From: RECO01 sp050485385 | Lineage (GTDB): Bacteria > Pseudomonadota > Alphaproteobacteria > Geminicoccales > Geminicoccaceae | Direction of reading: 5' to 3' | Length of the DNA stretch: 6,974 bases | NCBI GenBank assembly: GCA_050485385.1 | Contig: JBJHBG010000169.1 | Coordinates: 1 to 6,974 of the forward strand | Shown: piece by piece, positions 1 to 6,502 of the stretch | Layout of the letters: each line of letters starts with the position of its first letter | How positions within the stretch are numbered: position 1 is the first letter of the stretch | Notes under the pieces: model-generated | Databases searched by the model: none | What the model saw: only the letters and a program-made list of their open reading frames with translations | Told to the model about the DNA's origin: nothing | Position numbers and translations under genes: made by a program

Positions 1-27
1 CGCGTGGGCATGGGCCTCGGTGGAGCT

Positions 28-36
28 AAGGTGGAG
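28..36 (+). promoter_or_regulatory. Shine-Dalgarno site of amt
   Basis: AAGGTGGAG with its GGAG six nucleotides before ATG 43. It decides the start against the upstream in-frame GTG 4 and ATG 10, which have no visible ribosome site within the window. Confidence 0.75.
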
Positions 37-42
37 ACCATC

Positions 43-1413
43 ATGCAACCAACCAATCGCGCGTGGCGAATCGCCAGCGCGGCCGGACTGTTGAGCCTGG
101 TCGCAGCGCCGGCGCTCGCGCAGGACGTCGACGTCGCGGCGCTCGAAGCGGCGGTAGCTGCGGCCATGGAGGCGGCGGCCTCGGTCGAGGCCCTGGCCGC
201 CGAGACGCAGTACGTTTTCGACACGCTACTCTTCCTCATCGGCGGCTTCCTCGTCATGTGGATGGCCGCCGGCTTCGCCATGCTGGAGGCCGGCCTCGTC
301 CGCAAGAAGAGCGTGGGCGTCCAGTGCCTGAAGAACATCAGTCTCTATTCGGTTGCCGGCCTGATGTACTGGATCGTCGGCTTCAACCTCATGTACGAGG
401 GTGTCGACGGTGGTTACTTCGGTACCTTCGCGATGTTCGCGGGCACCGAGGCCAACGTGGAGGATGGCTTCTCCGCTTCGTCCGACTGGTTCTTCCAGAT
501 GGTGTTCGTCGCCACCGCCGCGTCGATCGTCTCGGGCACCCTGGCCGAACGCATCAAGGTCATGCCCTTCCTGCTCTTCGTCGTCGTGCTCACGGGCTTG
601 CTCTACCCGATCGCCGGCTCCTGGCAGTGGGGCGAGGGCTGGCTCTACGAGATGGGCTTCTCCGACTTCGCCGGATCGACCATCGTGCATTCCGTCGGCG
701 GCTGGGCCGCACTCGCCGGTGCCATCGTCCTCGGCGCGCGCAAGGGCCGCTTCACCCCCGACGGCCGCTCGGTGCCGATGCCCGGCTCGTCGCTGCCGCT
801 CGCCACGCTCGGCACGTTCATCCTCTGGCTCGGCTGGTTCGGCTTCAACGGCGCATCCGAGCTGGCGCTGGGTACGGCCGAAGCCGCCAACAACGTCGCC
901 ATCATCTTCGCCAACACCAATCTGGCGGCGGCCGGCGGCGTCGTCGCAGCGCTCCTCACCTGCCTTGCCATCTACCGCAAGATCGACCTTTCCCTGGTGC
1001 TGAACGGCGCCATCGGCGGCCTCGTCTCGATCACCGCCGAGCCCCTGGCACCGTCCATGCCGCTCGCCGTCCTGATCGGTGCGGTCGGCGGCATGCTGGT
1101 GGTGCTGTCGGTGCCGCTGCTCGACAAGCTCCGGATCGACGACGTCGTCGGCGCCATCCCGGCCCACTTGGTCTGCGGCATCTGGGGCACCATGATCGTG
1201 CCCTTGAGCAACGGCGACGCCAGCTACGTCATCCAGGCGGTCGGCGTGGTCGCCTACGGCGTGTTCATCTTCGTCGCCAGCCTGATCGTCTGGAGCCTCA
1301 TCAAGGCCACCGTCGGCATCCGCATCGCCGAGGAGGACGAGGACGCCGGCATCGACCAGGTCGAACTCGGCATCGACGCCTATCCGGAATTCGGCCGCAC
1401 CATGGCCTACTGA
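43..1413 (+). CDS. amt: Ammonium transporter (Amt/MEP/Rh family), with signal peptide
   Basis: Inner-membrane channel for NH4+/NH3 uptake, 456 aa, near the usual Amt length. The ATG at 43 is chosen because a good Shine-Dalgarno site precedes it and it gives a clean signal peptide ending near ALA-QD; GTG 4 and ATG 10 would spoil this. An Ala/Glu-rich stretch (about residues 30-60) precedes roughly 11 hydrophobic segments. Family marks visible: FAMLEAG, the FQ..F..TAASIVSG.LAER region, D208 in SDFAGSTIVH, and the pore twin histidines H216 (IVHSVGG) and H375 (PAHLVCGIWG). The acidic C-terminal tail (EEDEDAGID...AYPEF) matches the Amt cytoplasmic tail that meets the PII protein GlnK. No glnK is visible, as only 42 nt lie upstream. 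It resembles the 'marine subtype' Amt proteins by memory of their style, which is unverified. The family call is very secure; subtype is not. Confidence 0.96.
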   Translation: MQPTNRAWRIASAAGLLSLVAAPALAQDVDVAALEAAVAAAMEAAASVEALAAETQYVFDTLLFLIGGFLVMWMAAGFAMLEAGLVRKKSVGVQCLKNISLYSVAGLMYWIVGFNLMYEGVDGGYFGTFAMFAGTEANVEDGFSASSDWFFQMVFVATAASIVSGTLAERIKVMPFLLFVVVLTGLLYPIAGSWQWGEGWLYEMGFSDFAGSTIVHSVGGWAALAGAIVLGARKGRFTPDGRSVPMPGSSLPLATLGTFILWLGWFGFNGASELALGTAEAANNVAIIFANTNLAAAGGVVAALLTCLAIYRKIDLSLVLNGAIGGLVSITAEPLAPSMPLAVLIGAVGGMLVVLSVPLLDKLRIDDVVGAIPAHLVCGIWGTMIVPLSNGDASYVIQAVGVVAYGVFIFVASLIVWSLIKATVGIRIAEEDEDAGIDQVELGIDAYPEFGRTMAY

Positions 1414-1437
1414 CCTGCCCATGGTGGGGTGATGTCG

Positions 1438-1471
1438 GGGCCCGGGCCAAGCGCCCGGGCCCTCTTCTTTT
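1438..1471 (+). terminator. Intrinsic terminator of amt
   Basis: A perfect 10-bp stem, GGGCCCGGGC (1438-1447) with GCCCGGGCCC (1453-1462), closes a 5-nt loop CAAGC and is followed by TCTTCTTTT. It lies 24 nt after the amt stop and 27 nt before the end of the convergent ATPase gene. On the minus strand the same hairpin has no U-run after it, so it is oriented for amt, although the hairpin alone could slow readthrough from the ABC operon. Confidence 0.9.
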
Positions 1472-1498
1472 CCGTATGCTACAGCGAGACCCGAATGC

Positions 1499-2635
1499 TC
1501 AGGCCGAGAGCGCCGCTGCACCGAGTTCCGCACCCTGCGCGAGCACCTGACGGTCGGCGTCGGTCATCCGGCCATAGGTGACGCGGGCCGGGTCGACGGT
1601 GAAGGTCAGCCGCGCGCCCACCTCCGGCACCGGATTGCTCTGCGGGTCGTGGACCTCGAACAGGAAGCTGGTGCCGCCGGCAGTGCGCAACTCGCCGCGC
1701 ACGGCGGGGCCGAGCGGCTCGACGTACTCCACCTCGGCGGCGAGCTTGGCGGCGCCGTCGTCCGCCGCCGCCAACCAAAGATGGTGGGGCCGGATCGAAA
1801 CCCAGACCTCGTCGCCGACCGTTACCGGCCGCCGCTGCGCGGCGACCAAGGGCGCCGTCTCGCGATCGATGCGGATGCGGACCAAGCGGCCGTCGGCCTC
1901 GACGACGGAGCCGGCGAGGAGAGTCGTGCGGCCGATGAAGCTCGCCACGAACGCCGTCTCGGGCGAATCGTAGATCTCCATCGGCGCGCCGAGTTGGTCG
2001 AGCCGACCGTCGTTCATCACCGCGATCCGATCCGAGACCGAGAGCGCCTCCTCCTGGTCGTGGGTGACGTAGACGGCGGTGATGCCGAGGCCGCGCTGGA
2101 TCTTGCGGATCTCCTTGCGGATGCTGAGACGCAGTGCGGCGTCGAGATTGCTCAACGGCTCGTCGAGCAGCAGCACGCCGGGACGGATGACCAGTGCCCG
2201 CGCCAGGGCCACCCGCTGCAACTGGCCGCCCGACAGTTGCGAGGAGCGCCGGGTCTCGAAGCCCGCAAGACCGACGAGGCGCAGCATCTCGAGCACCTGC
2301 GGGCGCAACTCTGCGCCGCGGATGCCGCGCAGCTTCAGCCCGTAGGCCACGTTGTCGAACACGTTCATCATCGGAAACACGGCATAGTCCTGGAAGACGA
2401 TGCCGATGTTGCGCTCCTGCGGCTGCAGCCCGCTGACGTCGCGGTCGCCGATATGGATCTCCCCCTCCGTGGGCATCTCGAAGCCAGCGAGCATGCGCAG
2501 CGTGGTCGTCTTGCCGCAGCCGGACGGACCGAGGAACGAGACGAACTCGCCCGGGCTGACCGCGAGGTCCAGCCGGTCGACGGCCACCACCGGACCGAAG
2601 CGCTTGGTCAGCCCCTGAAGCCGGATCTCCGCCAT
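1499..2635 (-). CDS. ABC importer ATPase (Fe3+/phosphonate/polyamine-type, PotA/FbpC-like)
   Basis: Cytoplasmic ATP-hydrolysing subunit of the importer encoded just upstream; 378 aa, typical for this class. Visible motifs: Walker A GPSGCGKTT (36-44), Q-loop Q82 (IVFQDYAVFP), signature LSGGQLQR (134-141), Walker B LLLDEP (155-160) with catalytic E159, D-loop SNLD, and switch H192 (VTHD). Residues after about 235 form the TOBE-type C-terminal extension, including SIRPHHLWL. This extension marks the CUT1/Fe3+/polyamine branch of ATPases. The ATG at 2635 overlaps the permease stop by one base (TGATG) and has GGAG eight nucleotides upstream (2644-2647), so translation is probably coupled. All ATPase motifs look intact. 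The substrate cannot be told from this subunit. It is the last gene of its operon and converges on amt. Confidence 0.94.
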   Translation of the reverse strand: MAEIRLQGLTKRFGPVVAVDRLDLAVSPGEFVSFLGPSGCGKTTTLRMLAGFEMPTEGEIHIGDRDVSGLQPQERNIGIVFQDYAVFPMMNVFDNVAYGLKLRGIRGAELRPQVLEMLRLVGLAGFETRRSSQLSGGQLQRVALARALVIRPGVLLLDEPLSNLDAALRLSIRKEIRKIQRGLGITAVYVTHDQEEALSVSDRIAVMNDGRLDQLGAPMEIYDSPETAFVASFIGRTTLLAGSVVEADGRLVRIRIDRETAPLVAAQRRPVTVGDEVWVSIRPHHLWLAAADDGAAKLAAEVEYVEPLGPAVRGELRTAGGTSFLFEVHDPQSNPVPEVGARLTFTVDPARVTYGRMTDADRQVLAQGAELGAAALSA

Positions 2636-4302
2636 CAGTTCTTCTCCGTCTGGCTTTTCGAGAAGCGGTTGGAAATCGCCGTGCCGAGCACGACGATGGC
2701 GATGAGCAAGACGCCCATGGCAGCGCCACGCCCCATCTGCCCCTCGGACACGTAGTAGAAGATGTAGACCGTCATCGTCCGCCAGCCGGGCGGATAGAGG
2801 ATCAAGGTGGCGCCGAGTTCGGTGATCAGCCGCACGAAGCCGATCACGGCGCAGGCGTAGATGGTGAGCCTGAGCTGCGGCAGCACCACGTCCTTGAAGG
2901 TGCGCGGATGCGAGGCGCCGAGGCTCCAGGCCGCCTCCTCCAGGCTGCGGTCGATCCGAGCGAAGCCGGCCGACAGCACGCGCACGACGTAGGGCAGGCG
3001 CCGCACGGCTAGCGCGATGACGAGGACCAGCGCGGTCACGGAAAAATCGATGCCGAACACCGTGACGCCGCCGAACGCGCGCACCAAACCCACGCCGATG
3101 ACCACGCCCGGAATGACGAACGGCAACAGGCTCAGATAGTCGAACACGCCGAGCCGCGGCAGGGTTCGGTTCATGTGCACCATGAACACGCTGACGAACA
3201 GGCAGAGCGGCAGGGCACCCGCCACCAGGACGAACGACGCCATCATCGGCTGCACGTCGCGGAACACCTGCACGTAGTGCCTGAGCGTGAAGCCCTCGGG
3301 CATCAGCCCGCCGAACCAGAGGGTGGCGATCGAACTGACGATGATCGCCACGTAGGGCAGCAGGAACACGACGGTGACGACGGCGCAGAAGACGGTACCG
3401 GCCCGGCGCAGCCACGGTGCGTCGTAGTCGAGCGTGCGCTCGCGGAAGCTGTGCTTCAACTCGGTCTTCTTCAGCACGCCACGGGCAAAGAAGAGGATGG
3501 CCACCGACAGCAGCACGATCCAGCCGCTGAACAGGATGGGAATCCGCTGGTCGCCGAGGAAGCTCGCGAAGTTGGAGTAGATCTCGACCGGCAGCACGCG
3601 GTAGTCGCCGCCGATGAGGAGCGGCGCGCCGACGTCGCCGAGCGAGCTGAGGAAGATGAGCAGCGCACCCATCAGCGTGTAGGGTGCGATGTAGGGCAGC
3701 ACCACGCGCCACATGATGCCGCCGACGGAATCGCCGAGGCTGATGGCCGCCTCCTCCAGATGCGCCGGAATGGTCCGCATGCCGGCCAGGAGCAGCAATA
3801 GCGCGTAGGGCATGAAGTGCAGGACCTGGGTGACCACCAGGCCCGGCAGGCCGTAGATCGAGAACTCCGGCAGACCGAGGTCGAGCCAGATCTCGGTGAG
3901 TGCGCCGGCGCGGCCCAACAGGAGCAGGGTCGCGAAGCTGGAGATCAAGGGCGGGGTCACCAGCGGCACCACCAAAAGCACGGTCCAGCCGAGCGCGAAC
4001 GCCACCCGCAGCTTGGCGATCGCGATTGCCAACGGCACCGCGATCAGGAGCGAGATTACCGTCGTGATGAGCGCGAGCTGGATCGAGTTCCAGGTGATGC
4101 GCAGCATGTACCAGTAGAGCGAGGCGCGGATCGGGTCATCGCCGAACATCAGCCCGATCGATTCGGCGAGCAGCGTGAACAGCGGCCAGCCGAGGAACAG
4201 CAGCACGAAGCCGGCGCTCAACGCGTAGCAGAGATAGAGCCAGTTGAAGCCGACCTTCGGTGGCTTGGTGGTGGCGAGTTCGTCGATCGAGTAGGTGGCC
4301 AT
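2635..4302 (-). CDS. Fused two-domain ABC importer permease (FbpB/SfuB-like)
   Basis: Membrane subunit with both transmembrane domains in one chain, 555 aa, usual for the fused iron(III)-type permeases (COG1178). Two tandem copies of the binding-protein-dependent domain are visible. Each has its EAA loop that docks on the ATPase: EEAAISLGDS...VLP (about 183-203) and EEAAWSLGAS...VLP (about 455-475). About twelve hydrophobic segments are spread over both halves, with a charged linker near 275-300 (KKTELKHSFRERT). The start is taken as ATG 4302 (MATYSIDELA). Its ribosome site is weak (GGGCTGCGGA). An in-frame TTG at 4377 would lie inside the U-run of the upstream hairpin and add a non-conserved Arg/Pro-rich tail, so it is rejected. 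Lies 108 nt after the binding-protein gene and overlaps the ATPase by one base. Confidence 0.94.
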   Translation of the reverse strand: MATYSIDELATTKPPKVGFNWLYLCYALSAGFVLLFLGWPLFTLLAESIGLMFGDDPIRASLYWYMLRITWNSIQLALITTVISLLIAVPLAIAIAKLRVAFALGWTVLLVVPLVTPPLISSFATLLLLGRAGALTEIWLDLGLPEFSIYGLPGLVVTQVLHFMPYALLLLLAGMRTIPAHLEEAAISLGDSVGGIMWRVVLPYIAPYTLMGALLIFLSSLGDVGAPLLIGGDYRVLPVEIYSNFASFLGDQRIPILFSGWIVLLSVAILFFARGVLKKTELKHSFRERTLDYDAPWLRRAGTVFCAVVTVVFLLPYVAIIVSSIATLWFGGLMPEGFTLRHYVQVFRDVQPMMASFVLVAGALPLCLFVSVFMVHMNRTLPRLGVFDYLSLLPFVIPGVVIGVGLVRAFGGVTVFGIDFSVTALVLVIALAVRRLPYVVRVLSAGFARIDRSLEEAAWSLGASHPRTFKDVVLPQLRLTIYACAVIGFVRLITELGATLILYPPGWRTMTVYIFYYVSEGQMGRGAAMGVLLIAIVVLGTAISNRFSKSQTEKN

Positions 4303-4375
4303 TCCGCAGCCCAACACAAAGGGAGTCGAGGGACGGGCAGCCCGCCCGCGCGGGGCGAACACCGGGGCGAGCCGC

Positions 4376-4403
4376 AAAACGGCCCCGCTCGGCGCGGGGC
4401 CGT
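4376..4403 (-). terminator. Intra-operon hairpin with short U-run (probable attenuating terminator)
   Basis: Read on the minus strand, ACGGCCCCGC (4403-4394) pairs perfectly with GCGGGGCCGT (4388-4379) around a 5-nt loop, and the final T of the stem begins a TTTT run (4379-4376). It starts 7 nt beyond the binding-protein stop and ends 73 nt before the permease ATG. Such hairpins between binding-protein and permease genes are known to stop part of the transcripts and stabilise the upstream mRNA, giving excess binding protein. The short U-run suggests partial rather than full termination. Confidence 0.75.
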
Positions 4404-4410
4404 CGGCGCA

Positions 4411-5469
4411 TCAGCTGCGTAGAAAGGCCTCCCACATCTCGGCGATCACCTCGCGCGCGCGCACCTGCAGTTCGTCCTCGGGCAAGACGAGGCGCTCGAC
4501 TTGGTCGGCGAGATTGTCGAGGCTGACGAAGTAGAATTCCGAGTCCACGTCGAGCACGCCCGGCACCGCCGGCGTGTAGAGGAACTCGGCGCCCTGCGCC
4601 TGCCATTCCGGCGAGAACAGGAACTCCATGAACTGCCGGGCCAGCTCCGGGTTGGGCGCGTCCTTCACCATGGCGACGCTGTTGTCCATGATCATGCTGC
4701 CGTCACTCGGGAACACGAACTCGACCGGATAGCCCTCGTGCATGTACTCGAAGGTCGGGCGGTTGTTGACCAGCGCGATAGCGAACTCGCCGCGCGCCGT
4801 CAGCGCGTACATCTGCGAGGTGGAATCGACGTAGTGGCCGACATTGGCGTGCAACCGCTCGAACATGTCGACGGCTTCATCGTGGCCGTAGCTGGCGTAG
4901 ATGGTGGTCAACGCGGTGACGGCGGTCGACGAGCGCAGCGGACTGGCACTGACGATGTGCCCCTCGTAGACCGGATCCAGCAGGTCGGCCCAGCTGGTCG
5001 GCATCGGCAGGTTGCGCCGCTCCAACTGCTGCGTGTTCACCATCAGGCCGGTGAACAACGGATTGAACACGTAGAAATAGTCGTCCGGATCGCGCAGCCG
5101 CAGCTCGCCCTCGCCCAGTGCGACCGTCTCCGGCACCAGGTCGCCGAGGTCGACCGGTTCGATCAGCCCGGCCTCCTTGGCGTAGAGATATTCCGTGCTG
5201 CCGCCCGAGTGCATGATGCTGGCGCGGGGATTGTCGCGCTCGGCTTCCAGCCGGACGAGGATCGCCTCGGTACCGCCGGGGTTGATCACGTGCACGGTCA
5301 CGCCGGGATTGGCCGCCTGGAAGGCCTCGGCCATGCCGTCGGCGTAACGCGCGAAGACCGAGCTGTAGACAAGGAGTTCGTCGGCCGGCGCCGAGTGCAG
5401 CACGGCGCTCCCGGCGACCAGCGCCGCAGAGACCGACAGGGTCGTCGGCAATGCGATGTGTCCCCTCAT
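4411..5469 (-). CDS. Periplasmic substrate-binding protein of ABC importer (FbpA/AfuA-like, COG1840 class)
   Basis: Captures the substrate in the periplasm and delivers it to the permease encoded downstream; 352 aa. ATG 5469 follows a very strong purine-rich ribosome site and starts a signal peptide with cleavage predicted after APA (residue 29), leaving DELLVYSSV. The mature N-terminus (LVYSS, then F.A.NPGV.V), the GGTEAILVRLEAER segment (65-78), TSWADLLDPVYEGHI (158-172) and the ARQFMEFLFSPEWQ helix (277-290) are typical of the class that includes ferric, 2-aminoethylphosphonate and sugar-phosphate binders. Where ferric-binding proteins carry a Tyr-Tyr pair after GE..x..VN, this protein reads GEFAIALVNNRPTFEY (227-242), so iron binding by the usual site is doubtful. 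No lipobox is visible. An upstream in-frame GTG (5547) is rejected as it would bury the signal peptide. Confidence 0.92.
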   Translation of the reverse strand: MRGHIALPTTLSVSAALVAGSAVLHSAPADELLVYSSVFARYADGMAEAFQAANPGVTVHVINPGGTEAILVRLEAERDNPRASIMHSGGSTEYLYAKEAGLIEPVDLGDLVPETVALGEGELRLRDPDDYFYVFNPLFTGLMVNTQQLERRNLPMPTSWADLLDPVYEGHIVSASPLRSSTAVTALTTIYASYGHDEAVDMFERLHANVGHYVDSTSQMYALTARGEFAIALVNNRPTFEYMHEGYPVEFVFPSDGSMIMDNSVAMVKDAPNPELARQFMEFLFSPEWQAQGAEFLYTPAVPGVLDVDSEFYFVSLDNLADQVERLVLPEDELQVRAREVIAEMWEAFLRS

Positions 5470-5471
5470 GT

Positions 5472-5485
5472 TCCTCCCTTTCCTC
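5472..5485 (-). promoter_or_regulatory. Strong ribosome site of the binding-protein gene
   Basis: The minus strand reads GAGGAAAGGGAGGA just before AAC-ATG, offering overlapping AAGG and GGAGG matches to the anti-Shine-Dalgarno sequence. It fixes the start at 5469 and fits high expression of the binding protein compared with the weakly led permease. Confidence 0.8.
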
Positions 5486-5504
5486 AGGTGTCGCGTTCGT
5501 CGGC

Positions 5505-5544
5505 GGGCGGTCCCGCTTCTACTTTCGGGCGCATGGAACCGCCC
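5505..5544 (-). promoter_or_regulatory. Leader RNA hairpin upstream of the binding-protein gene
   Basis: In minus-strand RNA, GGGCGGUUCC (5544-5535) can pair with GGGACCGCCC (5514-5505) as ten pairs including one G-U wobble, with a 20-nt loop. In plus-strand RNA the wobble becomes an A-C mismatch, so the fold favours the leader orientation. There is no U-run after it, hence it is not a terminator. It ends about 35 nt before the start codon. Role unknown: mRNA stabiliser, protein site or chance in GC-rich DNA. Confidence 0.45.
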
Positions 5545-5557
5545 CACGTCACACCTT

Positions 5558-5586
5558 TAGCTCGATACTTGTCACAAAATTGTCAA
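5558..5586 (-). promoter_or_regulatory. Candidate promoter for the ABC importer operon
   Basis: A perfect -35 hexamer TTGACA lies at 5586-5581 on the minus strand in the most AT-rich patch of the window. At 17 bp spacing the -10 position reads GAGCTA (5563-5558), which is poor; TATCGA is nearer but at only 13 bp. A transcript from here would have a leader of roughly 80 nt before ATG 5469. The -35 and AT-rich setting are seen; the promoter itself is inferred, and a weak -10 would fit an activated promoter. Confidence 0.45.
5569..5585. repeat. TTGTCA direct repeat, 11 bp apart (possible operator)
   Basis: TTGTCA occurs at 5569-5574 and 5580-5585, exactly one helical turn apart, overlapping the candidate -35 element of the importer operon. 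The spacing would place two bound protein units on the same DNA face. Could be a regulator site or coincidence. Confidence 0.4.
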
Positions 5587-5630
5587 ATTTCTTTGGGTTC
5601 ATCTGGTCGCCGGCACTGGCCTCACGGCGC

Positions 5631-6401
5631 TCAGTGCAGCCAGAGGCCGCCCGTCACGTTGACGCCCTGCCCGGTCATGTAGGCGCTCTCGTCGGAGGCG
5701 AGGAATGCCGCCAGCCTGGCCACGTCCTCGGGATAGCCGGGGCGCCGCAGGGGGATGGACTTCACCCGTTCGCCAGCGGGCGGCAGACCCAATTCGCGAC
5801 CCTTCGCCTCGCTCTCGTCGCGCATCGTCGTGTCGACGATCATGCCGGGGCAGATCGCGTTCACCGTCACGCCCGAGCCGGCGACTTCCAGGGCCAAGGC
5901 CTGCGTGACGGCGAGGATGGCGAACTTGGAGGCGGCATAGGCGCCGTAGAAGGGTGCCGCTTTCTTGCTCATCCACGACGCCATGTTGATCACCCGACCA
6001 CGGCCGCGCTCGACCATACCCGGCACCACCGCCTGACAGCACCACAAGGTGCCGTCGGCATTGGTGCGGAAGACGGCGTGCCAGTCCTCCGGCGTCGTCT
6101 CCAGCATGGTCCCGAAGCGGATGATGCCGGCGTTGTTCACCAGCACGTCGGCGGGGCCGAGGGCCGCCTGCAATCGATCCATCGTCGGCCCCACGGCGGC
6201 GCGGTCGCCGACGTCGCACACCGCCTCGGCGGCGGCCCGCCCCAGGCCGCGGATCTCGGTCGCTACGCTGGCAAGCGCCGCGCCGTTACGGCCGACGAGC
6301 CCCACGGCACAGCCTTCCCGAGCGAGCCGCAGCGCCACCGCCTTGCCGATACCGCCGCCGCCACCCGTCACCAGCGCCACCTTGCCGTCCAATCCGTACA
6401 T
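5631..6401 (-). CDS. Short-chain dehydrogenase/reductase (classical SDR)
   Basis: Soluble NAD(P)-dependent oxidoreductase, 256 aa, the usual classical SDR length. The Rossmann glycine motif TGGGGGIG is at 12-19, the adenine-pocket Asp at D63, NNAG at 89-92, and the full catalytic tetrad N114-S142-Y155-K159 (NMAS, YAASK) is present. The second strand ends VGRN (36-39) with Gly-Arg in place of the NAD-selecting acidic residue, suggesting preference for NADP(H). The C-terminus YMTGQGVNVTGGLW is standard. Substrate is not resolvable: it resembles polyol, sugar-acid or 3-oxoacyl dehydrogenases. ATG 6401 is set by GGAGGA five nucleotides upstream and by the family N-terminus (LDGKVALVTGG); longer in-frame starts lack this. 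It runs in the same direction as the importer, 161 nt ahead, but that operon seems to have its own promoter. Confidence 0.94.
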   Translation of the reverse strand: MYGLDGKVALVTGGGGGIGKAVALRLAREGCAVGLVGRNGAALASVATEIRGLGRAAAEAVCDVGDRAAVGPTMDRLQAALGPADVLVNNAGIIRFGTMLETTPEDWHAVFRTNADGTLWCCQAVVPGMVERGRGRVINMASWMSKKAAPFYGAYAASKFAILAVTQALALEVAGSGVTVNAICPGMIVDTTMRDESEAKGRELGLPPAGERVKSIPLRRPGYPEDVARLAAFLASDESAYMTGQGVNVTGGLWLH

Positions 6402-6406
6402 CCGCG

Positions 6407-6412
6407 TCCTCC
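6407..6412 (-). promoter_or_regulatory. Shine-Dalgarno site of the dehydrogenase gene
   Basis: GGAGGA on the minus strand, five nucleotides before ATG 6401. It decides this start over an in-frame start at 6491 that would add 30 residues unlike any SDR and would overlap the divergent ATPase gene. Confidence 0.8.
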
Positions 6413-6466
6413 GTCCCTCGTGGCCCGGTGCTTGCATACGAGCGGGATACCACAGGCGGGACCGCT

Positions 6467-6472
6467 GAGGAG
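6467..6472 (+). promoter_or_regulatory. Shine-Dalgarno site for the divergent ATPase (TTG start)
   Basis: GAGGAG lies six nucleotides before TTG 6479. It is the best ribosome site in the reading frame and is the main reason for preferring this TTG over TTG 6491 or GTG 6536. The 77-nt gap between the two divergent genes (6402-6478) must hold any promoter for both; no convincing -35/-10 pair was seen in it. Confidence 0.55.
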
Positions 6473-6478
6473 AGGACG

Positions 6479-6502
6479 TTGGCGAGGGCATTGGCGAGGG
6501 CA
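6479..6502 (+). repeat. Perfect 12-bp tandem repeat at the ATPase gene start
   Basis: TTGGCGAGGGCA is present twice in a row (6479-6490 and 6491-6502), in frame, encoding Leu-Ala-Arg-Ala twice and duplicating the candidate TTG start codon. It looks like a replication-slippage product. Confidence 0.85.

Noticed and set aside
1..42. Sigma-54 promoter or glnK upstream of amt
   Set aside because: Often found with amt genes, but only 42 nt are present and neither can be seen.
226..1533. Long minus-strand open frame opposite amt (435 codons)
   Set aside because: Its product is a His/Asp/Glu/Gly-rich shadow with no domain, as expected opposite a GC-rich gene; amt has all family motifs on the other strand.
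1649..2755. Long plus-strand open frame opposite the ATPase (368 codons)
   Set aside because: Low-complexity composition and no motifs, while the minus-strand ATPase has all its nucleotide-binding motifs intact.
1499..3712. Reading the ATPase as a 737-codon protein beginning inside the permease gene
   Set aside because: The first 359 codons are an out-of-frame Arg/Ala-rich reading of the permease; the ATPase proper begins at ATG 2635 with its own ribosome site.
4345..4354. CCCGCGCGGG palindrome in the binding protein-permease gap
   Set aside because: No loop, short, and expected by chance at this GC content.
4303..4377. TTG 4377 as permease start
   Set aside because: It lies in the U-run of the intra-operon hairpin and adds a 25-residue Arg/Pro-rich extension; ATG 4302 gives a family-like N-terminus.
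4501..5682. Plus-strand open frame of 393 codons opposite the binding protein
   Set aside because: Arg/His/Val-rich shadow without recognisable domain; it crosses the promoter region and the end of the SDR gene.
6402..6478. Divergent promoter in the SDR/ATPase gap
   Set aside because: TTGCAT and GATACC/TATGCA fragments occur, but no -35/-10 pair has acceptable spacing on either strand.
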